From Metabacillus kandeliae (GTDB lineage: Bacteria > Bacillota > Bacilli > Bacillales > Bacillaceae): DNA of 64,000 nt. The first letter of the stretch is position 1. Every line of letters starts with the position of its first letter. Below, piece by piece: positions 42,048-50,836 of this stretch. A program made the position numbers and the translations under genes. The DNA is taken from NCBI RefSeq assembly GCF_021166585.1, contig NZ_JAJOZE010000001.1, positions 1,010,062-1,074,061 on the forward strand, read 5' to 3'. The notes beneath the pieces were generated by a model, which saw only the letters and a program-made list of their open reading frames with translations, made no database searches and was not told the origin of the DNA.

Positions 42048-42545
42048 CTAAAATTTGGAGGCTAAATCTTCTTTAGAAAGTTCTCCTCTAACAATGTGTT
42101 TTATGGTACCTTGTTCATCCAGAAAAAAAGAAACAGGATATGAAAACACTTGATAGTCACCAGAAACTTCTGCATTATAGTCCAGCCCTACTGGAAATTT
42201 CAGATCCCTTTTTTTCAAGAAATTCCTAACGTTTTCAATACTTGGTTCATTGGCAGTAACATTTATTGTTAAAACTTTAATTTCCGGATGGTCCTGCTGG
42301 TATTCCTTTAAAAGCGGCATTTCCTTTTGACAGGGGCCGCACCAGGAGGCCCAAAAATTGATCAGCACTTTTTGGCCTTTATAATCAGCAAGCCGTGCTG
42401 ACTGCTTATCAAGAGACGGCAGACTGAAGTCAGGCGCTTTGTTTCCAGCCTCCGCTCCGACTGGGGCATCCTTTGGGAGGAGTAACTGAAATAGCGCGGC
42501 ACCTGCAAGTGCTGCGATAAACAGGATTGCTGTCCACTTTTTCAA
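42048..42545 (-). CDS. yneN: Membrane-anchored thioredoxin-like protein YneN
   Basis: A 165-residue thiol-disulfide oxidoreductase of the TlpA/ResA type. The N-terminal helix AILFIAALAGAALFQLLL anchors it outside the membrane. The redox motif is NFWASWCGPCQKEM, and YPVSFFLDEQG has the cis-Pro. Its place between sspN and acnA is the same as yneN in B. subtilis. Start is TTG 42545 with GGGGGG upstream. A role in spore or cytochrome thiol reduction is possible. Confidence 0.9.
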   Translation of the reverse strand: MKKWTAILFIAALAGAALFQLLLPKDAPVGAEAGNKAPDFSLPSLDKQSARLADYKGQKVLINFWASWCGPCQKEMPLLKEYQQDHPEIKVLTINVTANEPSIENVRNFLKKRDLKFPVGLDYNAEVSGDYQVFSYPVSFFLDEQGTIKHIVRGELSKEDLASKF

Positions 42546-42631
42546 CTGTTTCCCCCCTTGGCCATTTTTTCTTCTCTATTTTTATATTTCAACAAGCCTT
42601 TAGATATATCCTTTTTCCTGAGATCAATGCA

Positions 42632-42662
42632 GAAAAAAAGAACGGCCGAAGCGGCCGTTCTA
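42632..42662 (-). terminator. Terminator of acnA
   Basis: GAACGGCC-gaagc-GGCCGTTC. On the minus strand a run of T follows (TTCTTTTTTTC). Confidence 0.88.
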
Positions 42663-42668
42663 AATCAA

Positions 42669-45398
42669 TCAGTTATTTTTCAGTTTGTCGCGAAGGACCA
42701 TTTGAAGAATACCGCCATGACGGTAATAGTCAATTTCAACTTCACTGTCAAAACGGACAAGAACATTAAACTCAGTTACTTTGCCAGCTTCGTCAGTTGC
42801 ACGCACTTTAACGATATCACGCGGTCTGACAGATTCATCGATTGCAACTTCGATGGTCTCTTTACCAGTCAATCCAAGAGTGTCCGCATTTTCGCCTTGT
42901 TTGAATTGAAGCGGCAAAACGCCCATCAATACAAGGTTGCTGCGGTGAATGCGCTCAAAGCTTTCCGCAATAACCGTTTTAATGCCAAGAAGGTTTGTTC
43001 CTTTTGCTGCCCAGTCACGGGAGCTTCCCATGCCGTAATCTTTACCGGCAAATACAGCAAGGCCTGTTCCATCTTCTTTATACTGCATGCAAGCATCATA
43101 AATGGAAGTTACTTCATTTTTAGGCCAGTAAGTTGTATATCCGCCTTCAGTTCCAGGTGCGATCTGGTTGCGGATACGGATGTTGGCGAATGTTCCGCGC
43201 ATCATCACTTCATGGTTTCCGCGGCGTGATCCGTAGGAGTTGAAGTCTCTTGGAGAAACTCCTTTTTCCTGCAGATAGCGGCCTGCCGGAGTATCCTTGC
43301 CGATGGCGCCTGCTGGTGAAATATGGTCAGTTGTGACAGAATCACCGAATTTTGCTACAACACGAAGGCCTTTAAGCGGTTCAACTGTTCCAGCTTCAGG
43401 AGAAAGACCGTCAAAGAACGGCGGGTTCTGAATGTACGTAGAATCAGCATCCCATTTGTAAAGGGCATCATCTGTTGTTTTGATTTCATTCCAGCGTGCA
43501 TTATCTTCAAATACACGATTGTATTCTTTACGGAACAATTCAGGCGTTACAGTTTGAGCAACAACCTGCTTGATTTCTTCCTGGCTAGGCCAGATGTCGT
43601 TGAAGAAAACATCGTTTCCGTCTTTATCTTTTCCGATTGCATCTTTAGCAAGGTCGATATCTACTGTACCTGCCAGCGCATAAGCAACAACAAGCGGCGG
43701 TGAAGCCAGATAGTTGCCTTTCACAAGCGGGTGAATACGGCCTTCAAAGTTACGGTTGCCGGAAAGAACAGAAGTAACAAGCAGGTCATTTTCTGCTATA
43801 GCCTTTTCGATTTCTTCTGCAAGCGGTCCAGAGTTTCCGATGCAAGTTGTGCAGCCGTAGCCTACAAGGTTAAAGCCGAGCACTTCAAGGTAAGGAAGCA
43901 GTCCGGAATTTTGCAGATAGCCTGTAACAACTTTGGATCCTGGAGCTAGAGATGTTTTCACATACTCAGGCACATTCATGCCCTTTTCCACTGCGTTGCG
44001 GGCAACAAGGCCGGCGCCGACAAGGACGTATGGGTTAGAAGTATTTGTGCAGCTTGTAATTGCGGCGATCGCAATCGCACCTGTCTTCATGACTGTTTCA
44101 TTGCCATTGGCAAGCTTAACAGTAACTTCTTTGTCCATTTCTTTTGCTTCCAGTCCAAAGCCCTGATTGCCTGCAGGAGCAGTCAGATGATTATGGAACG
44201 TTTCTTTCATATCTGACAGCGGAATCAAATCCTGAGGACGCTTTGGCCCTGAAAGATTCGGTTCAATAGCTGAAAGATCAATGTTCACAGTATCTGTAAA
44301 AGTTGGATCTTCCAAGTCAGGTGTGTAGAAAAGGCTGTTTTCTTTGCAGTATGTTTCAACTACATCGATTTGGCTTTCTTCACGGCCAGTTAAGCGAAGG
44401 TAGTTTAATGTTTCGCCGTCAACCGGGAAGAAACCGCAAGTTGCACCGTATTCAGGAGCCATATTGGCAATCGTTGCACGGTCTGCTAGCGGAAGCTCCG
44501 CCACGCCTGGGCCGTAGAATTCAACAAACTTGCCGACAACACCTTTAGCGCGCAGTACTTGTGTAACTTTCAGCGCAAGGTCAGTTGCCGTAGTGCCGGC
44601 AGGCATTTTTCCTGTCAGTTTAACACCGATTACTTCAGGAACCGGGAAGTAAGAAGGCTGTCCAAGCATTCCGGCTTCTGCTTCAATTCCTCCGACACCC
44701 CATCCTAATACACCAATTCCGTTGATCATTGTTGTATGGGAATCTGTACCGACCAGGGAATCTGGAAATGCAATTGTTTCGCCGTTTTCATCCTGGGAAT
44801 GAACAACGTTTGCCAGATATTCAAGGTTTACCTGATGCACAATTCCAGTTGCCGGCGGAACAGCACGGTAGTTGTCAAACGCTTTTTGCGCCCAGCTTAA
44901 GAACTGGTAGCGCTCAGTATTTCTTTGGAACTCAAGCTCCATATTGAATTGAAGAGCATCATCCGTACCAGCTTTATCAACCTGCACAGAGTGGTCAACA
45001 ACAAGGTCAACTGTTTTTTCAGGATTGATTTTGTCAGGGTCTCCTCCAAGATCAGCCATTGCCTTTCTTAAAGAAGCAAGGTCAACGACTGCAGGAACAC
45101 CTGTAAAGTCCTGAAGGATGACTCTGGAAGGCTTAAATGGAACATCCACTTCTTTAATGCCTTCTGTGCCCCATTTGGCAAGGTTTTCAACGTGTTCTTT
45201 CGTAATAACGCGGCCGTCTACCTGGCGAACCACTGATTCCAAAAGAACCTTAATGGAATAAGGAAGCTTTGTAACGTTTCCCAGTCCTGCATCTTCTAAT
45301 GCTTTTAGTGAGTAGTAGTTGTACGTTTTTCCATTCAGCTCGAAATTTTTGCGAGCCTGAAAAACATCATGCTTTGATAACTGTTGTTGTTCAGCCAT
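42669..45398 (-). CDS. acnA: Aconitate hydratase
   Basis: TCA-cycle aconitase of 909 residues that interconverts citrate and isocitrate through a [4Fe-4S] cluster. Cluster cysteines are in [10 protein letters not shown] and [39 protein letters not shown] and the C-terminal swivel domain ([29 protein letters not shown]) are typical. In Bacillus the apo-form also binds mRNA. Upstream lie a candidate cre site and an ATAA-N7-TTAT dyad, in keeping with CcpA and CcpC control of this gene. AAGGGGGAGAAA is the ribosome binding site. Confidence 0.97.
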   Translation of the reverse strand: MAEQQQLSKHDVFQARKNFELNGKTYNYYSLKALEDAGLGNVTKLPYSIKVLLESVVRQVDGRVITKEHVENLAKWGTEGIKEVDVPFKPSRVILQDFTGVPAVVDLASLRKAMADLGGDPDKINPEKTVDLVVDHSVQVDKAGTDDALQFNMELEFQRNTERYQFLSWAQKAFDNYRAVPPATGIVHQVNLEYLANVVHSQDENGETIAFPDSLVGTDSHTTMINGIGVLGWGVGGIEAEAGMLGQPSYFPVPEVIGVKLTGKMPAGTTATDLALKVTQVLRAKGVVGKFVEFYGPGVAELPLADRATIANMAPEYGATCGFFPVDGETLNYLRLTGREESQIDVVETYCKENSLFYTPDLEDPTFTDTVNIDLSAIEPNLSGPKRPQDLIPLSDMKETFHNHLTAPAGNQGFGLEAKEMDKEVTVKLANGNETVMKTGAIAIAAITSCTNTSNPYVLVGAGLVARNAVEKGMNVPEYVKTSLAPGSKVVTGYLQNSGLLPYLEVLGFNLVGYGCTTCIGNSGPLAEEIEKAIAENDLLVTSVLSGNRNFEGRIHPLVKGNYLASPPLVVAYALAGTVDIDLAKDAIGKDKDGNDVFFNDIWPSQEEIKQVVAQTVTPELFRKEYNRVFEDNARWNEIKTTDDALYKWDADSTYIQNPPFFDGLSPEAGTVEPLKGLRVVAKFGDSVTTDHISPAGAIGKDTPAGRYLQEKGVSPRDFNSYGSRRGNHEVMMRGTFANIRIRNQIAPGTEGGYTTYWPKNEVTSIYDACMQYKEDGTGLAVFAGKDYGMGSSRDWAAKGTNLLGIKTVIAESFERIHRSNLVLMGVLPLQFKQGENADTLGLTGKETIEVAIDESVRPRDIVKVRATDEAGKVTEFNVLVRFDSEVEIDYYRHGGILQMVLRDKLKNN

Positions 45399-45433
45399 AA
45401 ATTTCTCCCCCTTAAAGCTTGATCGACTGCTGT

Positions 45434-45447
45434 CGAAACCGGTTTCA
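45434..45447. promoter_or_regulatory. Candidate cre (CcpA) site in the acnA leader
   Basis: CGAAACCGGTTTCA differs by one base from the perfect palindromic cre TGAAACCGGTTTCA. It lies 36 bp upstream of the acnA start codon, probably downstream of the transcription start, where CcpA acts as a roadblock. Confidence 0.65.
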
Positions 45448-45525
45448 TCTACCGGTGCATAGCATACAAATTAATCTTAATACAACCTTATACATAAGTA
45501 AATAACAATGATGTTATTGAAGAAG

Positions 45526-45540
45526 ATAAGTTTGACTTAT
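45526..45540. promoter_or_regulatory. Candidate CcpC dyad of acnA
   Basis: ATAA-GTTTGAC-TTAT matches the ATAA-N7-TTAT dyad bound by the citrate-responsive LysR regulator CcpC at the B. subtilis citB promoter. Another ATAA half-site (ACATAAGT) lies closer to the gene. Confidence 0.6.
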
Positions 45541-45741
45541 CAACATAATGATTTTCTAGCGGTAATGATTGCAGAAAATGCTTTTTTCCCCTGAACAAGC
45601 CTTATTGCTTTTTTGCACCTCTTCAGGATCATTATAGTGGAAACACGAAAATTTAAGATTCTGCCAAGCATTTTATCCACATCTTTCTTCTTATGCCGAA
45701 GCCATTTTTAGAACATATTATCCGTAAGGAGCGTGAAAAAT

Positions 45742-45891
45742 ATGGCGAAAAGAAAATCAAATCATGTCATCCCAGGTATGAATAATGCCAGCTCTCAAGG
45801 CATGGGAGCGGGCTATAACGAAGAATTTCAAAATGAACCGCTGACAGCGGAACAAAGACAGAACAACAAAAAAAGGAAGAAAAATCAATAA
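45742..45891 (+). CDS. sspO: Small acid-soluble spore protein SspO
   Basis: A 49-residue minor spore protein. The start [19 protein letters not shown] and the end [16 protein letters not shown] are diagnostic for SspO (formerly CotK). It is divergent from acnA, as in B. subtilis. TAAGGAGCGTG is the ribosome binding site. The upstream stretch should contain a sigma-G promoter, but I cannot define it with confidence. Confidence 0.93.
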   Translation: MAKRKSNHVIPGMNNASSQGMGAGYNEEFQNEPLTAEQRQNNKKRKKNQ

Positions 45892-45910
45892 TTCAGAGAA
45901 GTTTTCAACA

Positions 45911-45938
45911 AAAAAAACGGCGAAAACTCGCCGTTTTA
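45911..45938. terminator. Bidirectional terminator
   Basis: AAAACGGCGA-aaac-TCGCCGTTTT between sspO (+) and the small convergent gene (-). Confidence 0.85.
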
Positions 45939-46196
45939 CATGTTCCTGTCCATTTCATCGGCAATTGTCTCAATTTCCTGCTGGAATTCATCCAGCCGGC
46001 TGTTTTGGGTAGCTGATGCATTTTCCCTTGCCGAATCAATTTGAGCAAAAGCTTCGTTAACCTCTTCTTTTACATGCTTCATTTGCGAGCCGTAATCAGC
46101 ATCTTCCTTTGACACTGCATGGTTCAGTTCAACCGCGTCAGCTGCGCTCTGCTGTGCAGCCTGAAAGCTCTGCTGTTTATTTTTATGGTAAGGCAT
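45936..46196 (-). CDS. Hypothetical 86-residue coiled-coil protein
   Basis: A polar, Gln/Asp/Glu/Ala-rich helical protein with heptads such as VKEEVNEAFAQIDSARENA and LDEFQQEIETIADEMDRNM, without Cys, Trp or membrane segments. Composition resembles small spore or stress proteins. I do not recognise a family. ATG 46196 has GAGGGAGTG 8 nt upstream, and the GTG at 46205 overlaps this site. It interrupts the sspP-sspO neighbourhood on the opposite strand. Confidence 0.65.
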   Translation of the reverse strand: MPYHKNKQQSFQAAQQSAADAVELNHAVSKEDADYGSQMKHVKEEVNEAFAQIDSARENASATQNSRLDEFQQEIETIADEMDRNM

Positions 46197-46288
46197 AAGA
46201 GTCACTCCCTCGTGAAATATGATTCATTAGGATAGTGTTGCTTTTATGCAGAAAAAATATCCCGTTTTTCATTAAAGGAGGAAACAGC

Positions 46289-46435
46289 ATGTCCAATAAA
46301 AACACTGGCAAAGATATGAGAAAAAACGCTCCTAAAGGCCACCAGCCTGGTCAGCCTGAGCCGCTTGACGGATCAAAAAAAGTAAAAAACAGAAATCATA
46401 CAAGACAAAAGCATAATTCAGGACATGATTTTTAA
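46289..46435 (+). CDS. sspP: Small acid-soluble spore protein SspP
   Basis: A 48-residue spore protein. [20 protein letters not shown] followed by [16 protein letters not shown] is almost invariant in SspP (formerly CotL). AAAGGAGGAAACAGC is an ideal ribosome binding site and selects ATG 46289 over an upstream ATG. Together with cotM it lies next to sspO, as in B. subtilis. Confidence 0.93.
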   Translation: MSNKNTGKDMRKNAPKGHQPGQPEPLDGSKKVKNRNHTRQKHNSGHDF

Positions 46436-46493
46436 GAACGTTTTTCATTAAATTGAATAAAATGGCGGCAGCTTTTAAAAGGAGGCAGCCGCT

Positions 46494-46865
46494 GTGAATG
46501 AATTAAATGGAAAAAGCAGCTTTCAGGAGGGTCTGGAGCTTTTTCTTGAGGATCCTTTTACCGGGTTTTGGGATGATTATGCCTTTCGGATCGATGTATA
46601 CGAAAGGCATGATTCCTATTTGATAGAAGCTTTAATGAGCGGGGCAGCTCCTGAATGGATTACTGTGGCTGCCGAACAAGATCAAGTGAGGATAACTCTT
46701 ATCGTAAGTGAAGAAAAATCTGAAAGAACCGTTTTTCTTCCTATGGCAGCAAACAAAGAAATATCGGCCTGCCTGCAGGACGGCATTCTCGAGATAACAA
46801 TTGACAAGAACGGAGCTTCAGGCTATCCCTCAAATAGAACGATACCTGTCCAATATAAAAAATAA
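46494..46865 (+). CDS. cotM: Spore coat protein CotM, Hsp20/alpha-crystallin type
   Basis: A 123-residue small heat-shock-type protein. The body follows the alpha-crystallin strand order: FRIDVYERHDSYLIEALM, WITVAAEQDQVRIT, RTVFLPMAA and ACLQDGILEITI. The sequence and place behind sspP match CotM, an outer coat protein of B. subtilis. GTG 46494 is the start, with AAAAGGAGGCAG upstream. Confidence 0.82.
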   Translation: MNELNGKSSFQEGLELFLEDPFTGFWDDYAFRIDVYERHDSYLIEALMSGAAPEWITVAAEQDQVRITLIVSEEKSERTVFLPMAANKEISACLQDGILEITIDKNGASGYPSNRTIPVQYKK

Positions 46866-46889
46866 AACTGCTCTGAATCATGTCCAGGG

Positions 46890-47024
46890 TTATTTTTTGT
46901 TCTTCCCGCTGGATTGGTTTTCAAGCTTGATTTCAATCGTTTTGCTATCTTGTTTACCGCATTTTTCACAAAAGGAGCCTTCTTGGACAAACGCCATACA
47001 GTTAGGACAGTAGTTTTTAATCAT
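46890..47024 (-). CDS. 44-residue zinc-ribbon protein
   Basis: Reads MIKNYCPNCMAFVQEGSFCE then KCGKQDSKTI. CPNC and CEKC form a four-cysteine zinc ribbon, followed by a basic tail ending KNKK. TAGGAGTGGAAAC is the ribosome binding site. Tiny zinc-ribbon proteins are common in Bacillus and mostly uncharacterised. It converges on cotM with 24 bp between the stops. Confidence 0.7.
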   Translation of the reverse strand: MIKNYCPNCMAFVQEGSFCEKCGKQDSKTIEIKLENQSSGKNKK

Positions 47025-47187
47025 AGTTTCCACTCCTAAGGCTTTTTTTAAATGTATGTTTCAATTGTCCAATTGTTTCGTGATTAAAGCGGATTTTCTA
47101 ATTTTTCATTCTTCTGAAATATTTTCTGAAAAAATAAAGGGACTTCCAGTATAATAAAGGAAAACAACAGCATATGAGGTGAGAAGG

Positions 47188-47619
47188 ATGTTGCTTGGCG
47201 GAATGTTTTTATGGTTCATTCTGCTGTGGATCTTGCTCATGGCAGGCCTGCTTGGAATCGGCGGATTTTTTATGTTCAGAAAGTTTCTCAAGCGTTTGCC
47301 GAAAGAGGATGGAAAGTCAGAATTGGATTGGCAGGAGCACTATATTGAAAAGTCCAGCCACCTGTGGCAGGAAAGAGAGAAAACGCTTTTGGATTTTCTT
47401 GTTGAACCTGTTCCTGAGCTGTTTCGGGATATTGCCAGGGCGAAAATTGCAGGAAAAATCGGTGAACTCGCTTTAGAGGAAAAAGCTTCCAGGGTAACAG
47501 AGGACCATGTTATTCGGGGGTACATTTTAGCAACTCCTAAAAGAGACCATAAATTTTTAAGAAAACGCCTTAAGGAAAAACAGATTGATGAAACTCCCTA
47601 TCATGCGCTTTTCCAATAA
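47188..47619 (+). CDS. yneK: DUF2621 membrane protein YneK
   Basis: A 143-residue protein with one N-terminal membrane helix (FLWFILLWILLMAGLLGIGGFFMF) and a soluble domain, FRKFLKRLPKEDGKSELDW and VPELFRDIARAKIAGKIGELALEEKA, characteristic of YneK. The function is unknown. The start ATG 47188 has AGGTGAG upstream and gives MLLGG as in B. subtilis. The GTG at 47179 would add three residues. Confidence 0.88.
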   Translation: MLLGGMFLWFILLWILLMAGLLGIGGFFMFRKFLKRLPKEDGKSELDWQEHYIEKSSHLWQEREKTLLDFLVEPVPELFRDIARAKIAGKIGELALEEKASRVTEDHVIRGYILATPKRDHKFLRKRLKEKQIDETPYHALFQ

Positions 47620-47628
47620 ATTCAGATC

Positions 47629-47667
47629 AAAAAAGCGTGCCGGACAGAGCCGGAACGCTTTTTTTTG
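47629..47667. terminator. Bidirectional terminator
   Basis: AAAAAGCGTGCCGG-acagag-CCGGAACGCTTTTT (one mismatch), between yneK and ccdC. Confidence 0.85.
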
Positions 47668-47672
47668 CTGTA

Positions 47673-48167
47673 TTAGGTTACATGAATTTTAGGCGGGTGC
47701 AGCTTGCTGTAAAGTTTTTTGTAGGAGAAGTACATCGCAATTCTCCAAGGGAGAAGCATACTGAAGGCGAGGAGAAAAAACATTCCTCCCAGTTCCCCTA
47801 CATCAATTGTACTGCTGAGGTAGGACTTTAAGGCAATCCTGATAAATAAAAGGCCGAATAGGACAAAAACAAAGGCTTTAGAACGTTTTAAGTAAATATC
47901 GCTGTCACGCACTTCAAATTTAGAGGTTGCAATCAGCAAAATAGAAAAAAGAGCGCCGATGATCACCGATTCAAGGATTTCAGCCCCTGAAATACGAAAC
48001 TGTGGAAAAATGTACATCAAAGCACCGGTACTCATAAAAAATGGAGGAAGGATAATCTTCTTCGCACTGGCAGGCTTTTTTGAGGCTCTCATTCTGACAA
48101 ACATAACTAAGATGCCCATTACAACTGCCACGATGGAAGAAATAACAACCATGTCCATTTGCATCAT
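47673..48167 (-). CDS. ccdC: CcdC (YneJ) membrane protein
   Basis: A 164-residue polytopic protein with about four or five helices and a short cytosolic stretch SKFEVRDSDIYLKRSKAF. It matches the YneJ/CcdC family (DUF1453). In B. subtilis it lies in the ccdA-ccdB-ccdC cluster but is not essential for cytochrome c synthesis. The start may also be ATG 48164 or 48158. The site AAAGGATG is close to the first ATG. Confidence 0.88.
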   Translation of the reverse strand: MMQMDMVVISSIVAVVMGILVMFVRMRASKKPASAKKIILPPFFMSTGALMYIFPQFRISGAEILESVIIGALFSILLIATSKFEVRDSDIYLKRSKAFVFVLFGLLFIRIALKSYLSSTIDVGELGGMFFLLAFSMLLPWRIAMYFSYKKLYSKLHPPKIHVT

Positions 48168-48212
48168 CCTTTTTTTTCGCGTATAAGCCTATTATAAACC
48201 TTTCATGAAGAA

Positions 48213-48250
48213 AAAACCATTTCAGAATCCGCCTCTGAAATGGTTTTCAT
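48213..48250 (-). terminator. Terminator between ccdB and ccdC
   Basis: AAAACCATTTCAGA-atccgcc-TCTGAAATGGTTTT, a perfect 14-bp stem. It follows the ccdB stop on the minus strand. Confidence 0.85.
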
Positions 48251-48252
48251 TA

Positions 48253-48612
48253 TCAGCCTATTACTCTTTGTACAGCTTCAGCAACACGATTTTTATCAAA
48301 AGGCTTTACTATAAAATCCTTTGCTCCTGCTTCAATTGCATCCACAACCATCTTCTGCTGCCCCATGGCAGAACACATAATCACTTTGGCGTTTGGATAT
48401 TCTGCCTTTATCTCTTTCAGTGCTTCAATGCCATTTTTTTCAGGCATTGTGATATCCATGGTAACAAGATCAGGCTGCAGCTTTCTAAACTCTGCAACCG
48501 CTTCTTCTCCGTTTTCTGCTTCGCCGGCAATCTCGTGTCCGGCTTCCTGCAAAATGTTAGACAGTGTTATACGCATAAACTTAGCATCATCAACAATAAG
48601 AACTCTTGCCAT
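48253..48612 (-). CDS. ccdB: CheY-like single-domain response regulator CcdB (YneI)
   Basis: A 119-residue stand-alone receiver domain. LIVDDAKFMRITL has the acidic pair, DLVTMDITMPEKNGIEAL the phosphorylated Asp, CSAMGQQ the Thr/Ser position (Ser here) and FIVKPFD the Lys. It has no output domain. The place between ccdA and ccdC matches yneI. ATG 48612 follows GAGAGGAG. A longer reading from 48636 lacks a ribosome binding site. Confidence 0.9.
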   Translation of the reverse strand: MARVLIVDDAKFMRITLSNILQEAGHEIAGEAENGEEAVAEFRKLQPDLVTMDITMPEKNGIEALKEIKAEYPNAKVIMCSAMGQQKMVVDAIEAGAKDFIVKPFDKNRVAEAVQRVIG

Positions 48613-48718
48613 GCCAGACTCCTCTCCGCTCCTCATAAACGGCTTCTGATGTATGTATTATACCAAATAAATTCAATAAAAATAGTCTTTTAGACTCAAA
48701 ATAAATAAAAATTTAGGA

Positions 48719-49426
48719 CTAAAATCCTGTAAACCCTGTAGTCTCTGAAAAGAAGATAATGATCTTTGTCATCCAGTTGAAAAATAACAGGACTCCCATT
48801 GCAATCATTAGAGTGCCGCCAGCTTTCATCAGGCGGATGTTAGCGGTCCGGAACCATTTCAGCTTGCCGAGGAAAAAGGACAGGACGAAAAACGGAACAG
48901 CGAATCCGGCAATATAAGCAAGCATATAGAGCATTCCTTGATCTGGATGGCTTCCCGCAAGCAGTATAACAGCTGATAATATAGGTCCTGTGCAAGGAGT
49001 CCATCCTGCAGCAAAACCAAGCCCGATCACAAAGGTGCCAAAGAGACCTGCAGGGCGGTTCTGGAACTGAACGCGTCTCTCTTTTGCCATAAATTTCGGC
49101 TGAATCACCCCTGCAACGACAAATCCTAGAAAAATGATTGCGATAGCGCCAATTTGCCGAATAAAGTCCTGATAGCTTAGGAATAGTTTGCCGACAAAAG
49201 AGGTGCCAAATCCTATAGCGATAAAAATGAGCGAAAAACCAAGGAGAAAAAACAGCGTATGCAAAAAGCTGCTTTTTTGCAGCATGCCTTTTTCATTTTT
49301 CAGGCCATGGACAGAAACACCTGTTATATAAGACAAAAATGCTGGATATACCGGCAGGCAGCATGGAGAAATAAAAGAAAGAAATCCAGCTCCGAATGCT
49401 AAAAAAACATTTAATCCTCCTGACAT
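48719..49426 (-). CDS. ccdA: Cytochrome c biogenesis protein CcdA
   Basis: A 235-residue membrane protein with six helices that carries electrons from thioredoxin to the outer face of the membrane, for cytochrome c and spore synthesis. The redox cysteines lie in [16 protein letters not shown] and [13 protein letters not shown]. It is the first gene of the ccd group. AAGGAGATG is the ribosome binding site. Confidence 0.94.
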   Translation of the reverse strand: MSGGLNVFLAFGAGFLSFISPCCLPVYPAFLSYITGVSVHGLKNEKGMLQKSSFLHTLFFLLGFSLIFIAIGFGTSFVGKLFLSYQDFIRQIGAIAIIFLGFVVAGVIQPKFMAKERRVQFQNRPAGLFGTFVIGLGFAAGWTPCTGPILSAVILLAGSHPDQGMLYMLAYIAGFAVPFFVLSFFLGKLKWFRTANIRLMKAGGTLMIAMGVLLFFNWMTKIIIFFSETTGFTGF

Positions 49427-49637
49427 CTCCTTAAAACTCCCTCTCCTCTTTTTGACTATTCTATCAAATCACCTATAAATATCCTATGTCACTCTGTGTT
49501 TCAATTATATGTCAGTTTACTAACAACTTAAACACAAATCTTTTAGACAGATCCCTTTGTCAATTATAATAGTAATGCTCATTGCAGCAGTCTTTCCAGT
49601 AAATTTTCATAAGCGGCCGCAGAAAGGATAGGTAAAA

Positions 49638-49799
49638 GTGTCAAAAAGAGAAATGAATGAAAAAATTGAGAAAAAGCGGGCCGAATTAATTGCCGCTGTC
49701 AGAAGCCTAGGGCTGGCATCTTCACTCGCCATTCAATTTAGCCAGGAACTTGATCTCCTGCTGAATGAATATGAAAAATGCTTGTCCTGCAGTGAATGA
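49638..49799 (+). CDS. ynzD: Spo0E-family aspartyl-phosphate phosphatase YnzD
   Basis: A 53-residue protein starting at GTG 49638. It reads MSKREMNEKIEKKRAELIAA and VRSLGLASSLAIQFSQELDL, then LLNEYEKCLSCSE. The SQELD motif is the catalytic signature of Spo0E-like phosphatases. In B. subtilis ynzD, at this same place between ccdA and yneF, removes phosphate from Spo0A~P and so holds back sporulation. GGATAGGTAAAA is the ribosome binding site. Confidence 0.88.
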   Translation: MSKREMNEKIEKKRAELIAAVRSLGLASSLAIQFSQELDLLLNEYEKCLSCSE

Positions 49800-49841
49800 T
49801 TAGCATTGCCCTTCACATAAATAGGAAACTATAAATAATAA

Positions 49842-49882
49842 AAACCATCTTTTCTAAGAAGTTTCAAAGAAAAGATGGTTTT
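49842..49882. terminator. Bidirectional terminator
   Basis: AAAACCATCTTTTCT and AGAAAAGATGGTTTT pair across about 10 nt, between ynzD (+) and yneF (-). Confidence 0.85.
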
Positions 49883-49923
49883 GATTTTGATAGTCATGTA
49901 AGAGAATAAATTTCTCAGCGCTT

Positions 49924-50145
49924 TTATTTCAGCTGCTGATTGTTCATTGCCTTCATCATCTGATTGATTTTCTTTTGGGATGGTTTCATTCCCATTTGCA
50001 TCATCATCATTTTAAGCATTTGTTCATTAATCGGCGGGTTTTTCTTTAAATAAGTCATCATATAACGGCGAGCAATGAAAAAGCCCAGCGCAACGCCCGC
50101 AAGCAGCGCCAGTACAATTGCTAAAATGCCTACCCATAACGGCAT
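49924..50145 (-). CDS. yneF: UPF0154 membrane protein YneF
   Basis: A 73-residue protein with one N-terminal helix, [30 protein letters not shown], and a basic, Met/Gln-rich tail [18 protein letters not shown]. It is the well-conserved UPF0154/YneF family of unknown function. Its place next to sirA agrees with B. subtilis. GAAGGAGGAAGTACC is the ribosome binding site. Confidence 0.93.
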   Translation of the reverse strand: MPLWVGILAIVLALLAGVALGFFIARRYMMTYLKKNPPINEQMLKMMMMQMGMKPSQKKINQMMKAMNNQQLK

Positions 50146-50230
50146 GGTACTTCCTCCTTCAAGTTGTCTATTTTACAGTGTACTAAACCAATCGATATTA
50201 TACAATATTTGCTCATTAATTTCTGCTTTT

Positions 50231-50677
50231 TTAGACAAATTTTCTCTCTTTTACGGGATTTAGCCACCCGTATTTATTACTTTGAAAATCCATTGCCAGA
50301 AAACAAGGGGCATAGCTTCTCAATATTTCAAAAAAAACTGTTTCAGCTTCAACGCTTCCAGCGGCATTCATTTCAAGGAATCCACTCTTCACAATCAGCG
50401 TGGCATTTCCTTTATTCCGCATCAGCTCTAATTTATGTATTTGGCCGATTCTCTGGTATTCCGGCCTGCTGCAGAGATGCATCTCCAGCAGCTGATTCAT
50501 TTCAAAGACAGGTATTTCTTTCGTTATATAGGCAACTTGCTTTTTAACTATGGAATAAGAAGGATCTTGATAGCTTGTCCATTGGTATTCTTTAAAAAAA
50601 GAAAACATCTTTGCTTCTCTGCCAAAATAATGGCCTGCAAATTCTTCTTCTATTAAATAAATAAAGAAATGTCTCAT
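50231..50677 (-). CDS. sirA: SirA, sporulation inhibitor of replication
   Basis: A 148-residue protein, the exact length of B. subtilis SirA (YneE). It matches along its length: YLIEEEFAGHYFGREAKMF, YITKEIPVFEMNQ, and the conserved end PCFLAMDFQSNKYGWLNPVKER. SirA binds DnaA domain I to stop new rounds of replication when sporulation begins. ATG 50677 follows GGGGATTAGG, and upstream frames have no ribosome binding site. A Spo0A-like box lies some 95 bp upstream. Confidence 0.92.
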   Translation of the reverse strand: MRHFFIYLIEEEFAGHYFGREAKMFSFFKEYQWTSYQDPSYSIVKKQVAYITKEIPVFEMNQLLEMHLCSRPEYQRIGQIHKLELMRNKGNATLIVKSGFLEMNAAGSVEAETVFFEILRSYAPCFLAMDFQSNKYGWLNPVKERKFV

Positions 50678-50770
50678 CCTAATCCCCGCCCCATCCAATT
50701 GGTTAATTGCCATTATAATACACTTACCCAAAATTTCTTGTCTGAAGGCGGAACAAGCTCTCACTTTTTT

Positions 50771-50777
50771 TGTCGAT
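50771..50777 (-). promoter_or_regulatory. Possible Spo0A box upstream of sirA
   Basis: TGTCGAT matches six of seven bases of the Spo0A box TGTCGAA, upstream of a TATAAT-like -10 (minus strand) before sirA. In B. subtilis sirA is activated by Spo0A~P. A single 6/7 match is weak evidence. Confidence 0.35.
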
Positions 50778-50795
50778 TTTTGGCATATTGAATAG

Positions 50796-50825
50796 AAAGG
50801 GCGCTCCTATAAGGAACGCCTTTTC
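50796..50825 (-). terminator. Terminator of tkt
   Basis: AAAGGCGTTCC and GGAGCGCCCTTT pair (with mismatch) on the minus strand directly after tkt. Confidence 0.75.
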
Positions 50826-50836
50826 CAGTGGTCTTA

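Noticed and set aside
42558-43229. Long plus-strand frame of 223 codons over the end of acnA
   Set aside because: Antisense shadow of aconitase with Cys- and Phe-rich, non-protein-like composition.
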